From positions 248,001 to 312,000 of the forward strand of contig NZ_AUGX01000010.1 of assembly GCF_000422885.1 (NCBI RefSeq): 64,000 bases of DNA, read 5' to 3'. Origin of the DNA: Ottowia thiooxydans DSM 14619. GTDB lineage: Bacteria; Pseudomonadota; Gammaproteobacteria; Burkholderiales; Burkholderiaceae_C. Positions 9,784 through 24,464 of this stretch are shown piece by piece. Made by a program: the position numbers and the translations under genes. Positions within the stretch are counted from its first letter, which is position 1; the number at the start of each line of letters is the position of its first letter. The notes under the pieces are model-generated. The model was not told the origin of the DNA, made no database searches, and was given only the letters and a program-made list of their open reading frames with translations.

Positions 9784-10003
9784 ATGATGACAATAAACGT
9801 CAAAGTTGTCCTACACTACGCGCTCGGCTCGAAATCATGTTTGCACCTGATTTCGAAGTGTTGCGCGGTGGTCTGCCAGATCCAAATCAGCAGAAACCAT
9901 CAATTCATAAAACGATCGATCAAGATTTACAAGCATGAAATGCCCGCCGTAAGGTGGTGATTTGCTTGGATTTCCCATCGTATAGATTCGTATATTCGCA
10001 TAC
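9784..10003. promoter_or_regulatory. Divergent intergenic region
   Basis: This 220-bp, relatively AT-rich stretch separates the outward-facing sugar dehydrogenase and NlpC/P60 genes and must hold both promoters. Before the plus-strand gene a TATAGATT element at about 9980 and several TATA-like repeats are seen. I cannot assign -35/-10 pairs with confidence, and no RNA or small ORF is convincing. Confidence 0.4.
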
Positions 10004-10672
10004 ATGAGCAAGAGCAAACTGTTTGCCGCCATCATCGCCCTCGCTGCCATGAATGCCGCCTACGCGGCACCCGCACAAGACGAAATCGACAAACTCTTGC
10101 TTCAAAAGGGCCTGATGGCCCGCCTCGGCGACTCCATTCAGCAAGCCACAGACCGCGCTGCAGATCTCGTGGTCAACGCCATGGGCGCTATTGGCGTACC
10201 TTACCGCAAAGGCGGAAACACAGTTGAAACTGGTTTTGATTGCAGCGGCTTTGTTCGCGCGATTTACCAGCAAACCGTTGGAATGGTCCTGCCACGCCGT
10301 GCAGAAGAGCAGGCAGCCGCCACGGAGCACATCGAAAAAGCTGAGCTAAAGCCCGGAGACCTAGTGTTTTTCAACACGATGCGGCGTGCCTACAGCCATG
10401 TCGGCATTTATGTAGGGGATGGAAAATTCATCCATTCACCGCGCACAGGCTCCCACGTGCGCGTAGAAAACATGCAGATAGGTTATTGGCAGAAGCGGTT
10501 CAATGGAGCGCGTCGTGTACTTGATCACGCCGAACAGGAACAGCCAAGTAGTTCGCGCGTTACCACGCGTGAATCCCCGTCTCCACGAAGTGTTCGCCTG
10601 GGGGGAAGCTTCTCGCAGCCCTCAGTCTCCGTACAGCCAGATGCCAAGCTTGGCATAGGCGAAGGTATCTAA
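10004..10672 (+). CDS. NlpC/P60 (C40) cell-wall hydrolase
   Basis: 222 residues. The signal peptide ends at AAYAAPA (about residue 22). The catalytic triad of the papain-like C40 fold is clear: Cys80 in TGFDCSGFVRAIY, His132 in AYSHVGIYVGDG and His144 in KFIHSPRTG. Such enzymes cut between D-Glu and diaminopimelate, or related bonds, in peptidoglycan stems. The last 45 residues are low-complexity and Ser/Arg-rich, probably disordered. The gene stands alone, convergent with the peptide deformylase gene. It resembles NlpC/Spr-type hydrolases but lacks a lipobox, so it should be a soluble periplasmic protein. Confidence 0.92.
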   Translation: MSKSKLFAAIIALAAMNAAYAAPAQDEIDKLLLQKGLMARLGDSIQQATDRAADLVVNAMGAIGVPYRKGGNTVETGFDCSGFVRAIYQQTVGMVLPRRAEEQAAATEHIEKAELKPGDLVFFNTMRRAYSHVGIYVGDGKFIHSPRTGSHVRVENMQIGYWQKRFNGARRVLDHAEQEQPSSSRVTTRESPSPRSVRLGGSFSQPSVSVQPDAKLGIGEGI

Positions 10673-10699
10673 CGCCTGCGCCCAGTCGTGCAGGCTTAG

Positions 10700-10728
10700 G
10701 ACGTGTTGACGCTCCAAGCGAACACGTC
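10700..10728. terminator. Hairpin between convergent genes, ACGTGTT/AACACGT family copy B
   Basis: GACGTGTT (10700-10707) pairs with AACACGTC (10721-10728). The inner CGCT/AGCG pairs extend the stem, with a two-base bulge and a three-base loop. It sits between two converging stop codons, fitting a bidirectional terminator without a T-run. The outer bases match the palindromes at 7453 and 46923. Confidence 0.5.
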
Positions 10729-10740
10729 ATCACCGCCGCG

Positions 10741-11277
10741 TCAATCGTCAGCAGCGTCCAGGCCCGGGAACATCACATCGGTGAACCCAAAAAGCTCGAA
10801 ATTTCTCATTCGCATGGGGTAGAGCTTTCCCACGAGGTGGTCACACTCATGCTGAACCACACGAGCGTGAAACCCCTCTGCTTCCCGGTCTATGGGGTCG
10901 CCATAAGGGTCAAATCCCGTGTATCTGATTCTTTGCCACCGCGGCACCATTCCGCGCAGGCCTGGAACTGAAAGACAACCTTCCCAATCGTCTTCTTCGC
11001 TGGCTGACAGCGGCGTAATCACGGGGTTGCAAAGCACAGTGCGCGGAACCACTGGCGCATCCGGGTAACGCGGATTGGGCGCCCCACTCCCAAAAATCAC
11101 CACCTGCAAATCAACGCCAATCTGCGGTGCAGCCAAGCCCGCGCCATTGGCAGCGCGCATGGTGTCGATGAGATCGAGCACCAGCAAGTGCAATTCGTCG
11201 GCGTCGAAATTCTCGACCGGTTTGGCGATCCGCAGTAGTCGCGGATCACCCATTTTCAAAATAGGATGAATAGCCAT
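10741..11277 (-). CDS. def: Peptide deformylase
   Basis: 178 residues with the three PDF motifs in order: [12 protein letters not shown] (about 45-56), [11 protein letters not shown] (Cys101) and [12 protein letters not shown] (His143, Glu144, His147). Cys and the two His bind the metal and Glu is the catalytic base. It removes the formyl group from new proteins. The motif 3 form HECDH (rather than HEFDH or HEMDH) and the lack of a neighbouring fmt gene suggest an accessory copy, because the main def in these bacteria is usually beside fmt. Expressed singly or read through from the lipoprotein gene upstream, 37 bases away. Confidence 0.93.
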   Translation of the reverse strand: MAIHPILKMGDPRLLRIAKPVENFDADELHLLVLDLIDTMRAANGAGLAAPQIGVDLQVVIFGSGAPNPRYPDAPVVPRTVLCNPVITPLSASEEDDWEGCLSVPGLRGMVPRWQRIRYTGFDPYGDPIDREAEGFHARVVQHECDHLVGKLYPMRMRNFELFGFTDVMFPGLDAADD

Positions 11278-11314
11278 AGGCCTCTATCATCCCTTAGAAC
11301 GGTTTGCCCCTTGG

Positions 11315-11710
11315 CTAGCGCCCGCGAAAGCCACCGCCAGGAGGTCTGTGCCCCCCGCCACCGCCCCACCCAGGGCGGGGTCCGATATGGTGCCCGCCGC
11401 CTCGAGGTGGATCGCCTCGCCAGCCGGGATGCCGACCACCGTGATGCCGGCCACCGCCGAACCCACCCCATATTCCGATGGACACAGGGGGGCCTACATA
11501 CACGGGGGCACCATAGTACGGTGCAGGAGCTCCGTAGTACGGAGCTGGATAGTAATTAGGTGCGCTGTAGTAGGCCCCGGAAGTCACCACAGGAGCCCCA
11601 ACCACGTAGGAGTCCGCGGGCACGACGGCACAACCAGCAAGAAACACGGCGGCGCCCGCGGCCAGTAGACCTGCTGCCCGCCCCAGCCTTGAAGAAATTC
11701 GGATGGTCAT
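11315..11710 (-). CDS. Gly/Pro/Tyr/His-rich small lipoprotein
   Basis: 131 residues. A type II signal peptide ends in the lipobox FLAGC (Cys27). The mature chain is low-complexity: repeats of PYYGAP around residues 55-75, then GGRHHGG, PPRGGG and GWGGGGG. A good AAGGAG ribosome site precedes the ATG. There is no charged residue at position +2 that would obviously retain it in the inner membrane, so outer-membrane attachment is likely. No enzymatic domain is visible. Similar Gly/Tyr-rich lipoproteins are common in Burkholderiales and of unknown role. The His clusters could bind metal, but that is speculation. Confidence 0.7.
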   Translation of the reverse strand: MTIRISSRLGRAAGLLAAGAAVFLAGCAVVPADSYVVGAPVVTSGAYYSAPNYYPAPYYGAPAPYYGAPVYVGPPVSIGIWGGFGGGRHHGGRHPGWRGDPPRGGGHHIGPRPGWGGGGGHRPPGGGFRGR

Positions 11711-11899
11711 GTGAGGCTCCTTCCAATGAATAATGGACCGCGATATCGTGCGAATCCTTGTCGCCTTCGAAAATATGACGAAGCACCTTCAATAAAACGC
11801 GCCAATATGCGCTTCAGGTGACCGCTGTTTTGTCACCCGCATGTAAAGATACCGTTCCTGTTGGACCATGAACACGTTCTTTGGTTCCTACGGAGGATT

Positions 11900-12808
11900 T
11901 CAGTCCGAAAGCCAGGCGGCGCCTCGTACACCAGACGAGTCGCCATGAACTGCAGGGCGCAGCACTGTGAGCAACTGATCACTGAAAACAAACTCACCCC
12001 AAAGCTTGGGGACAGCCTCGTAGAGTTCAGGCACGTTGCTCATTCCTCCCCCGAGCACGATGACATCGGGGTCCAGCAAGTTAATCACTTGAGCCAGCGA
12101 GCGCGCCAGACGAACGCAGTAACGCCTGAAGCTCGCGGTGGCTTGTATCTCGCCCTGCCGCATGGCCGCCATGACAGCCGCCGCAGACAAGCGCTCTCCA
12201 CTTGCCTGCAGGTGATCTGCCGAGAACGCGGGGCCTGAAAGCCAGGTTTCAAGGCAAGCAGAGCGCCCACACCAGCACGCCGGGCGAGCCAATTCTTGCG
12301 AAGTCGCGAGCGCCAGCGGGTTGTGGCCCCACTCACCGGCCACACCGTTGCGACCATGAAGCAGGCGTCCATTCACCACGATTCCAGCGCCTACGCCAGT
12401 ACCCAAAATGGCCGCAAATACGGTTTGCGAGCCTTTTCCAGCACCATCGGTTGCCTCAGATAGAGCCAGGCAGTTAGCATCATTTTCCAGAAACACAGGG
12501 CGACTCAAGCGCTCTTGCAGGTGTTCTCGTAGCGGTTGGCCGTTGAGCACGAGAGAGTTCGCGTTGCGTACGTGCCCTGTGATGGGCGAAAGGCTACCGG
12601 GAATACCTATGCCAACTGGCAAGCTTCCTAAACCTAACCGGCTTTCGGCCTGAATTACCAACGCCACGATGGCATCCAGAATGGCGGCGTAATCACCTTG
12701 CGGGGTAGAACATCGCTCACGGAGCATGAAAGCGCCTTGAGCATCCAGCACGGCTATCTCAATCTTGGTGCCACCAAGGTCGATGCCAATGCGAGGAGAC
12801 TCAGCCAT
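11900..12808 (-). CDS. ROK-family sugar kinase (fructokinase/N-acetylglucosamine kinase-like)
   Basis: 302 residues. The N-terminal phosphate loop is GIDLGGTKIEIAVLD, the sugar-binding region is ENDANCLALSE, and the catalytic stretch is GTGVGAGIVVNGRLLHGRNGVAGEWGHNP. The ROK zinc motif is CWCGRSACLETW, with a His upstream. LDPDVIVLGGGMSN closes the ATP site. The pattern is closest to Mak (manno/fructokinase) and NagK, and sequence alone cannot decide the sugar. It starts 7 bases after the ligA stop, so it is the fourth gene of the smc-zipA-ligA unit. The link to DNA ligase looks positional, not functional. Confidence 0.85.
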   Translation of the reverse strand: MAESPRIGIDLGGTKIEIAVLDAQGAFMLRERCSTPQGDYAAILDAIVALVIQAESRLGLGSLPVGIGIPGSLSPITGHVRNANSLVLNGQPLREHLQERLSRPVFLENDANCLALSEATDGAGKGSQTVFAAILGTGVGAGIVVNGRLLHGRNGVAGEWGHNPLALATSQELARPACWCGRSACLETWLSGPAFSADHLQASGERLSAAAVMAAMRQGEIQATASFRRYCVRLARSLAQVINLLDPDVIVLGGGMSNVPELYEAVPKLWGEFVFSDQLLTVLRPAVHGDSSGVRGAAWLSD

Positions 12809-12815
12809 GAGAGTC

Positions 12816-16023
<3,208 letters not shown>

Positions 16024-16027
<4 letters not shown>

Positions 16028-19000
16028 GCTGTCTCCACCATACCAACCGCGCTCTCCATGTCCACCGCCACGATGCGGGACACGCCCTGCTCTTGCATGG
16101 TCACGCCGATCAGTTGTTTCGCCATTTCCATGGCGATCTTGTTGTGGCTAATGAAAAGGAACTGCGTACCTTGTCCGCTCATTTTGGTCACGAGCTTGGC
16201 ATAGCGTTCAGTGTTGGCGTCATCCAGAGGCGCATCCACCTCATCCAGCAAACAGAACGGTGCGGGGTTGAGCTGGAAAATCGCAAAAACCAAAGCAATC
16301 GCCGTCAGAGCTTTTTCGCCTCCGGAGAGCAAGTGAATAGTCTGGTTTTTCTTGCCCGGTGGCTGCGCCATGACTTGCACGCCGGAATCAAGTATTTCCT
16401 CGCCGGTCATCATGAGCTTGGCATTGCCGCCCCCAAACAACTCGGGAAACATACGGCCAAAATGCTCGTTGACTGTGTTGAAGGTGCTACCAAGCAATTC
16501 GCGCGTCTCACCGTCAATTTTCTTGATCGCGTCTTCGAGCGTGTTCATGGCGTCGGTCAAGTCGGCGGTCTGCGCGTCGAGGAACTGCTTGCGCTCACGC
16601 GCCGAAGTCAACTCCTCCAGTGCGGCCAGGTTGACGGCACCCAGGGACTGAATCTCGCGGTGCAGGCGGTCAATTTCACTCTGCAGGCCGGTGAGCTTGA
16701 CGTTGCCTTCGACGATGGATTGTTGAACGAGAGCCAAATCGGCCTGAGCATCGGTCAGCAGCTGTGAATACTGCTCCGTGCCCAATCGGGCGGCCTGCTC
16801 CTTCAATTGAAGATCGGTAATACGCTGGCGCAGCGGATCGAGCTCGCGCTCATAGGTGAGCCGGCGTTCGTCGCTCGCTCGCAGCTTCGCGGTCAGATCG
16901 TCATAGGTGCTGCGCTTGGCGCCAAGCGCTTGTTCACGCTCCATCTTCAAGCCGAGCGCGGCTTGCAGACCGGCTTGCGCAGCAGCGTCGTTCAGGCGTG
17001 TCAACTCCACTTGCGCACGCTCTTGCTCCGTATCTATTGCTGCCGCCTGGCTGGTCGCTGTGTCTATGGTGCGCGCAAGTTCAGCACGGCGTGACTCCAG
17101 GCTACGTTGAGCGAAGGTCGACTCCTGGGCTTGCCGCTCAAGGCTGCGCTGCTGCTCGCGTGCTTCGTTCAGGCGGCGTTCGGCATCCATGACCCGCTCA
17201 TCAAGCTGCGCATGGCGTTCCTGACTGTCAGCCAGCTGCATATCAAGCTCTTCAAAGCGTGCTTCAGCGGTGATGCGGCGCTCTTGAAGCTCCTCCTCCT
17301 GGGCGTCGATCTCCGCCATATCACCAGCGATCTGCTCGCTGCGCGCACGCGTTTGCTCGGCCAATTGGGAAAGGCGCAAGGTTTCCACTTGCAGTTCATG
17401 TGCGCGCTGGCGCGCCTCCGCCTCTTCGCGGCGCGTAGCGGCCAACCGCTGAGAAGCGTCGCTGTACGCGGCTTCTGCTCTGATCAAGGCGTTGCGCGCA
17501 TCCTCGTTGATAAACGTTTGGGCGCGCTGTTGCTTGTCGAGGTTCTCAATTTCTTGAGCCCGGGCCAGGAGGCCTGCCTGCTCGGAATCTGGCGCATAAA
17601 AGCTCACCGCGTGAGCACTGACCGCATGGCCTGACTGGGTGAATATGATTTCGCCTGCCTGCAATTGGCCACGGGTGGCCAATGCGTCCTCAAGCGTGGC
17701 GGCCGTGTAGCAACCAGTCAGCCAGTCTTCGAGCAAAGCTGTCAAACCAGCGTCGTTTAGACGCAGCAGGTCTGCCAGACGCGAAAACTGACCGGGTTTG
17801 ACAGGCAGTGAGGCTTGCGGAGGGCTGTAGAACGTGAGTTTTGCAGGCGGTGCATCGCTCGCGAAGGCGCGCACGATGTCAAGACGACTGACTTCCAAGG
17901 CCGCCATGCGCTCGCGCAAAGCCGACTCCAGCGCGTTTTCCCAGCCGTGCTCAATGTGAATGCGACTCCACAGACCAGAGAGGCCCTCAAGCCCGTGCTT
18001 GGCGAGCCAGGGTTTGAGTTTGCCGTCCGTACGGACTTTCTCTTGCAAGGCCTTAAGTGCTTCCAGGCGTGCCGATAGATCAGCCTGTTTTGCCCCCTCC
18101 GTGTTCACGGCCTGTTGACGGGCGCGACGGTCTTCGTCGAGCTGGGGTACGCTTTCCTGAAGCTCGTGCAAACGCGCTTCAGTGATTTCCGCCGCTTCCT
18201 GTGCGGTGGCCAACTGGGTTTGCAAATTGAGCAGGCGCTGCTCGTCTGGAGCTGCCAATGCATTGCGATCCGCCGACAAACGCTCACGGCGGGTTCCCAA
18301 CTGGCGCGATTGCTCCTCAATATGCCGTTGATCGGCTGCGAGCACCTGAATTTGCTGCTGAACCTGCCCCACAGCGCCGCGCTGCTCGGCCGCTTTGGAC
18401 TGAGTTTGCCGGAGCGCTTCCTCGAGATCAGGCAGCGCTTGCTGCTGCTCTTCCACCTGGGCGGCCAAGGTGATGGCTTTGTCTTCAGCCTCCACGGCCT
18501 GCTCGGCCAGGGTTTCGATCTCAGCCCCGGCTTCGTCTTTGCGCGCCAACCATTGCGCGACCTGTTCCTTCAATTGGGTCAGGCGGTTTTCCGCGCGTTG
18601 GCGGCCTTCCACCACGAAACGTATTTCGGCTTCGAGCTTGCCGACTTCCGCCGTAGCCTCATAGAGCAGCCCTTGAGCCTGGTTCACGTGATCACCGGCA
18701 GCGTAGTGCGCCTGCCGGATAGTTTCCAGGTCTGCCTCAACGTGGCGCAGGTCGGCCACCCGGGACTCCAGGTCATTGACGGCCTTGTCAGTTTCGGCCT
18801 TTAGCCGGCCCTGCCCTTCGTCTGCCTCGCTGCGTTTGAGGAACCACAGCTGGTTTTGCTTGAGCGATGCACTGGCTTGTAGCCCCTGGTACCTCTGAGC
18901 GATCTCAGCCTGTTTTTCCAGCCGCTCCAGGTTGTTGTTCAGCTCGCGCAGGATGTCTTCCACCCGCGTGAGGTTCTCGCGCGTATCCGAAAGGCGGTTT

Positions 19001-19542
19001 TCAGTCTCACGCCTGCGTTCCTTGTACTTGCTGACGCCTGCGGCCTCCTCCAGGAACAAACGAAGTTCCTCAGGGCGGGACTCAATAATGCGGCTGATGG
19101 TGCCCTGGCCGATGATGGCGTAGGCGCGAGGGCCGAGGCCCGTACCGAGAAACACATCCTGTACGTCTCGGCGGCGCACAGGCTGGTTATTGATGAAATA
19201 GCTGCTATTGCCATCGCGAGTCAGTACACGCTTGACCGAGATTTCTGTGAACTGAGACCACTGGCCGCCTGCGCGGTGATCGGCATTGTCAAAAACCAAC
19301 TCGACCGAGGCGCGGCTGGCTTGCTTACGGGTCGTTGTGCCACTAAAAATGACGTCCTGCATCGACTCGCCGCGCAATTCGCTCGCTTTGGACTCGCCCA
19401 GCACCCATCGCACGGCGTCCATGATGTTGGACTTACCGCAGCCGTTAGGACCCACCACGCCGACCAACTGACCCGGCAGCATGAAGTTGGTGGGTTCGGC
19501 GAAAGACTTGAAGCCGGAGAGCTTGATCGAGTTAAGACGCAC
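16024..19542 (-). CDS. smc: Chromosome segregation/condensation protein SMC
   Basis: From a GTG at 19542 the protein has 1172 residues and begins VRLNSIKLSGFKSF, like other SMC starts. The open frame continues to a GTG at 19605, but the extra 21 Arg-rich residues are not SMC-like. Seen in order: Walker A GPNGCGKSN; long coiled coil; hinge (around residues 490-640, with WSRIHIEHGWENALESAL); second coiled coil; ABC signature HLLSGGEKALTAIAL; Walker B PFCLLDEVDAPLDDANT; and D-loop. SMC dimers with ScpAB condense and segregate the chromosome. First gene of a minus-strand unit with zipA, ligA and a sugar kinase. It is divergent from dapC, with the shared promoter in about 200 bases. Confidence 0.97.
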
Positions 19543-19745
19543 GGAAAGCCGATTTTCAGATAAAGCGTACCTACGCCGGTTGCGCGCACGGGTAAAGCGC
19601 GACACAAGGACGGGCGCGAAAGGGTCGATTATCGTGCCTTATCCGGCAGGCAGAAGCCGGAAGACGGAACTTGTAACAATGAAATCGCGGACTAATGCTC
19701 AGCCGCAGCCGTGACTGGCGCTGCGGGGGACGGATAATCCTCGGT

Positions 19746-20948
19746 ATGAACCCCCTGCTCTCCAAGCTTCAGCCCTACCCTTTTGAGCGGCTGCGCCAGT
19801 TGTTTGCCGACATCACGCCCAATCCGGCCTACCGCCCGATCAGCCTGGGCATCGGCGAGCCGCGCCACGCCACGCCGGACTTCATCAAGCACGCTATGGC
19901 CGCAGCGGTGGATTCCGGTCTCACCGGCTACCCGCCAACCGGTGGGGATCCGAAGCTGCGCGAGGCGTGTGCCGGATGGCTTGAGCGGCGCTACAGGGTG
20001 TCGGTCAATCCGGCCACCCAGGTGCTGCCGGTGCTGGGTTCGCGTGAGGCCTTGTTTTCCCTGGCACAAACGGTCGTTGATTCGACCCGGCCGGGGGCCA
20101 TTGTGGTCTGCCCAAATCCGTTTTATCAAATCTATGAGGGGGCGGCCTTCCTGGCGGGAGCAACGCCGCATTACGTCGCCAGCGACCCAGCCCGAAACTT
20201 CGCACCGCGCTGGGATCAGGTTCCTACCAGCGTCTGGGAAAACACCCAACTCGTGTTCGTATGCTCTCCAGGCAACCCTACAGGCGCTGTCATGCCCCTG
20301 GAGGAGTGGCAAATGCTGTTTGAGCTGTCCGATCGGCATGGCTTCGTGATTGCCTCGGACGAGTGCTATAGCGAAATCTACTTCCGGGAAGAAGCGCCCC
20401 TGGGCGGCCTGGAAGCGGCGTTAAAGCTGGGCCGAACAGATTTCAAGAACTTGATCATGTTGACCAGCCTCTCCAAGCGCAGCAGCGTGCCTGGCATGCG
20501 CTCTGGCTTTGTGGCGGGCGATGCGGCGCTGATCAAGCCCTTCTTGCTCTACCGCACCTACCACGGCAGTGCCATGAGTCCCGTGGTGCAGACCGCCAGC
20601 ATCGCAGCCTGGAATGACGAAGCACACGTGGTCGAAAACCGCCGGCTCTATCGTGAGAAGTTCGCATTGGCGGCGCCTCTGCTCGAAAAAGTCATGGATG
20701 TCCGACTCCCGGATGCCGGGTTTTATCTATGGGCTGGCGTGCCGCCTCAGTGGGAAGACGACACCCTTTTCGCCCGCGAGTTGCTGGCTCAATACAATGT
20801 AACGGTTTTGCCCGGGAGCTATCTTGCTCGCGAGGCTGAAGGCTCTAATCCCGGCCACGGCCGCGTTCGAATGGCGCTCGTCGCCGAAACGGCCGAATGC
20901 GTCGAGGCGGCTGAGCGTATCGTCCAGTTCATCAATTCAAAAACCTGA
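19746..20948 (+). CDS. dapC: Succinyldiaminopimelate transaminase
   Basis: 400 residues from the ATG at 19746 (MNPLLSKLQPYPFERL). Residues encoded upstream of it are unlike the family. Fold-type I PLP aminotransferase: SLGIGEPRHATPDF binds substrate, CSPGNPTGAVMP is the aspartate-pyridine region, SDECYSEIYF holds the cofactor Asp/Tyr, and the Schiff-base lysine is in LTSLSKRSSVPGMRSGF. It makes N-succinyl-LL-2,6-diaminopimelate from the keto precursor in lysine and peptidoglycan synthesis. Placement directly before dapD (8-base gap) makes DapC far more likely than a generic aminotransferase. Confidence 0.93.
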   Translation: MNPLLSKLQPYPFERLRQLFADITPNPAYRPISLGIGEPRHATPDFIKHAMAAAVDSGLTGYPPTGGDPKLREACAGWLERRYRVSVNPATQVLPVLGSREALFSLAQTVVDSTRPGAIVVCPNPFYQIYEGAAFLAGATPHYVASDPARNFAPRWDQVPTSVWENTQLVFVCSPGNPTGAVMPLEEWQMLFELSDRHGFVIASDECYSEIYFREEAPLGGLEAALKLGRTDFKNLIMLTSLSKRSSVPGMRSGFVAGDAALIKPFLLYRTYHGSAMSPVVQTASIAAWNDEAHVVENRRLYREKFALAAPLLEKVMDVRLPDAGFYLWAGVPPQWEDDTLFARELLAQYNVTVLPGSYLAREAEGSNPGHGRVRMALVAETAECVEAAERIVQFINSKT

Positions 20949-20956
20949 AATAAATC

Positions 20957-21790
20957 ATGAGCGAACAATTGCAAAAAATCATCGATGACGCGTGGGAAAA
21001 CCGCGCCAACCTGTCTCCTACTGCGCGCCCCAAGGAAGTGGCTGATGCGGTTGAGCAGGTCATTGAAGATCTGAATGGTGGCCGCCTTCGCGTGGCCACC
21101 CGTGCTGGCGTTGGCGAATGGACAGTGCATCAGTGGATCAAAAAGGCCGTGCTGCTGTCCTTCCGCCTGTATGACAATGAAATCATGAAGGCCGGTGATC
21201 TGGGCTTCTTCGACAAAGTCAAAACCAAGTTCGCCCACCTGGACGCAGATGGCTTGAAAGCCACTGGCGTACGAGTGGTGCCTCCTGCAGTAGCACGGCG
21301 CGGAAGCTTCATCGCGCCCGGCGCCATTTTGATGCCTAGCTATGTGAACATCGGCGCCTATGTGGGCGAAGGCACCATGGTAGACACCTGGGCGACCGTG
21401 GGCTCATGCGCTCAAGTGGGCAAAAACGTGCACCTTTCCGGCGGCGTGGGCCTCGGTGGTGTGCTGGAGCCACTGCAAGCCAACCCGACCATCATCGAAG
21501 ACAACTGCTTCATTGGCGCACGCTCGGAAGTGGTTGAAGGCGTAATCGTCGAAGAAAACTCAGTGCTGGGCATGGGCGTGTATATCGGCCAGAGCACCCC
21601 TATTTTCAACCGTGAAACCGGTGAAATCAGCTATGGCCGCGTGCCCACCGGCAGCGTGGTCATCAGTGGCAATTTGCCTAAAACATCGAAAAACGGTACC
21701 GCTTATAGCACTTATGCCGCCATCATCGTCAAGACGGTGGATGCTCAGACCCGTTCCAAGACCAGCTTGAACGACCTTCTGCGCGACTGA
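20957..21790 (+). CDS. dapD: Tetrahydrodipicolinate N-succinyltransferase
   Basis: 277 residues, exact family length. A helical N-terminus is followed by a left-handed beta-helix of hexapeptide repeats ([62 protein letters not shown]) and the C-terminal [16 protein letters not shown]. It transfers succinyl from succinyl-CoA to tetrahydrodipicolinate, the committed step of the succinylase lysine pathway. It lies eight bases after dapC, so the two are translated from one message. Confidence 0.97.
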   Translation: MSEQLQKIIDDAWENRANLSPTARPKEVADAVEQVIEDLNGGRLRVATRAGVGEWTVHQWIKKAVLLSFRLYDNEIMKAGDLGFFDKVKTKFAHLDADGLKATGVRVVPPAVARRGSFIAPGAILMPSYVNIGAYVGEGTMVDTWATVGSCAQVGKNVHLSGGVGLGGVLEPLQANPTIIEDNCFIGARSEVVEGVIVEENSVLGMGVYIGQSTPIFNRETGEISYGRVPTGSVVISGNLPKTSKNGTAYSTYAAIIVKTVDAQTRSKTSLNDLLRD

Positions 21791-21859
21791 CCCGTTTAGC
21801 CAATAGAAGGCAACCAGGCGTATTCGAAGTACGCCCAACACCAACAGAGGATGCGATCC

Positions 21860-23134
21860 ATGCAAGCGCAGGCACCAAGCACCATGATGGAGCGCATTCT
21901 TCGCCTGATGGCTGAAAAGAAGGCTTCCGACGTTTACCTATCGGCGAATGCGCCTGCCACCATCAAAATCAATGGGCAGCACATGCCCATTAATAGCCAG
22001 ATCCTCCCGCCCGAGGCGGTGCTGAATCTTTTGATGGATGTGGTGTCGCCCAATCGCATCGAAGAGCTGAAGGAAACTGGCGAGCTGAATTTGGCCATTC
22101 CCGTTCAGGGTGTGGGCAATTTCCGGCTTTCAGCCATGCGCCAGCGCGGAAGCTACGCGGCGGTCCTACGCTACATCAGCCCGGATATTCCGCTGCTTGA
22201 ATCGCTCAATCTGCCCACTGTCTTGAACCAACTGGTGATGGAAAAGCGGGGGCTCATCCTGATGGTGGGAGCTACTGGAGCCGGCAAGTCCACCACACTC
22301 GCGTCCATGCTGGATCTGCGAAACAGGAGCGTTTCGGGGCACATCCTGACCATCGAAGACCCGATGGAATTCGTGTTTACCAACCGCAAGTCACTGATCA
22401 ATCAGCGCGAAGTGGGCGGCGACACAGCCAACATGCACGTGGCGCTGCGAAACGCCCTGCGGCAGGCCCCAGATGTGATCATGATTGGTGAAATCCGCGA
22501 CCGCGAGACCATGTCGGCCGCCATTTCCTACGCGCAATCCGGCCATCTCTGCCTGTCCACCTTGCATGCCAACAATAGTTACCAGGCCCTCAACAGGATT
22601 CTCAACTTCTATCCTGTAGAAGTGCGCAGCACCCTGCTCGGGGATTTGGCAGCTTCGCTCAAAGCGGTGGTGTCACAGCGCCTTGTTCGCACCGTAGAAG
22701 GTGGCCGCGTACCTGCGGTGGAGGTCATGCTCAACACCAAACTTATCGCTGACCTCATTGAAAAAGGTGATTTCGGCGGGGTCAAGGAAGCCATGATCAA
22801 CTCCATGGCGGAAGGGTCTCAAACCTTCGAAGAAGACTTGGCCCGTCTGATCAATGAGGGCGTCATCGATCGCAAGGAAGGCCTTGCCCATGCGGACTCC
22901 CCCACCAACCTGATGTGGCGCCTTCAAAACGACACGCTTCGCTCGGGTGGTAAGCAGAGAGAAGAAGAACGTCCGAATGACGAACCCTCCTTCACAGATA
23001 TCACGCTGGATGTCCGGCCCGACCAGCGCAACCACAGCGGCTTCAGTCAATCCGGGATGAGTGGGCACTCTCTGCGCGGCTCAGATTTTGAGAATTCCGG
23101 ATCAGGAAGCGTGATCGCCTCGCGCTTAGGCTAG
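21860..23134 (+). CDS. pilU: PilT/PilU-type twitching motility ATPase
   Basis: 424 residues from the second ATG (21860), which has AGAGG nine bases upstream. The first ATG at 21851 abuts that site. Motifs of retraction ATPases: N-terminal PAS-like domain (MAEKKASDVYLSANAPATIKING), Walker A GATGAGKSTT, Asp box TIEDPMEFVF, Walker B VIMIGEIRDRETM and His box SGHLCLSTLHANNSYQALNRI. The C-terminal tail after residue 360 is longer and more polar than PilT, as in PilU. It powers type IV pilus retraction with PilT. No other pilus gene is near. It sits between dapD and dapE, 69 bases after dapD. PilT cannot be fully excluded. Confidence 0.82.
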   Translation: MQAQAPSTMMERILRLMAEKKASDVYLSANAPATIKINGQHMPINSQILPPEAVLNLLMDVVSPNRIEELKETGELNLAIPVQGVGNFRLSAMRQRGSYAAVLRYISPDIPLLESLNLPTVLNQLVMEKRGLILMVGATGAGKSTTLASMLDLRNRSVSGHILTIEDPMEFVFTNRKSLINQREVGGDTANMHVALRNALRQAPDVIMIGEIRDRETMSAAISYAQSGHLCLSTLHANNSYQALNRILNFYPVEVRSTLLGDLAASLKAVVSQRLVRTVEGGRVPAVEVMLNTKLIADLIEKGDFGGVKEAMINSMAEGSQTFEEDLARLINEGVIDRKEGLAHADSPTNLMWRLQNDTLRSGGKQREEERPNDEPSFTDITLDVRPDQRNHSGFSQSGMSGHSLRGSDFENSGSGSVIASRLG

Positions 23135-23236
23135 AGGGCTCGGTCAAGAGCGCGTTCAGGGCGCGATAGTCGCGCCGAGATCCGCCAATCTTCGCTGGTG
23201 GAGTAGTTTTTTGCATTCCTGCTACTCAAAGATTAA

Positions 23237-24421
<1,185 letters not shown>

Positions 24422-24464
24422 CGTTAACCGCACTACGCCCCTCACTGAGCGCTCACACAAATCA

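Noticed and set aside
18115-18804. Plus-strand frame of 229 codons opposite smc
   Set aside because: It mirrors the SMC coiled-coil region, where low-complexity codon use keeps the opposite strand open.
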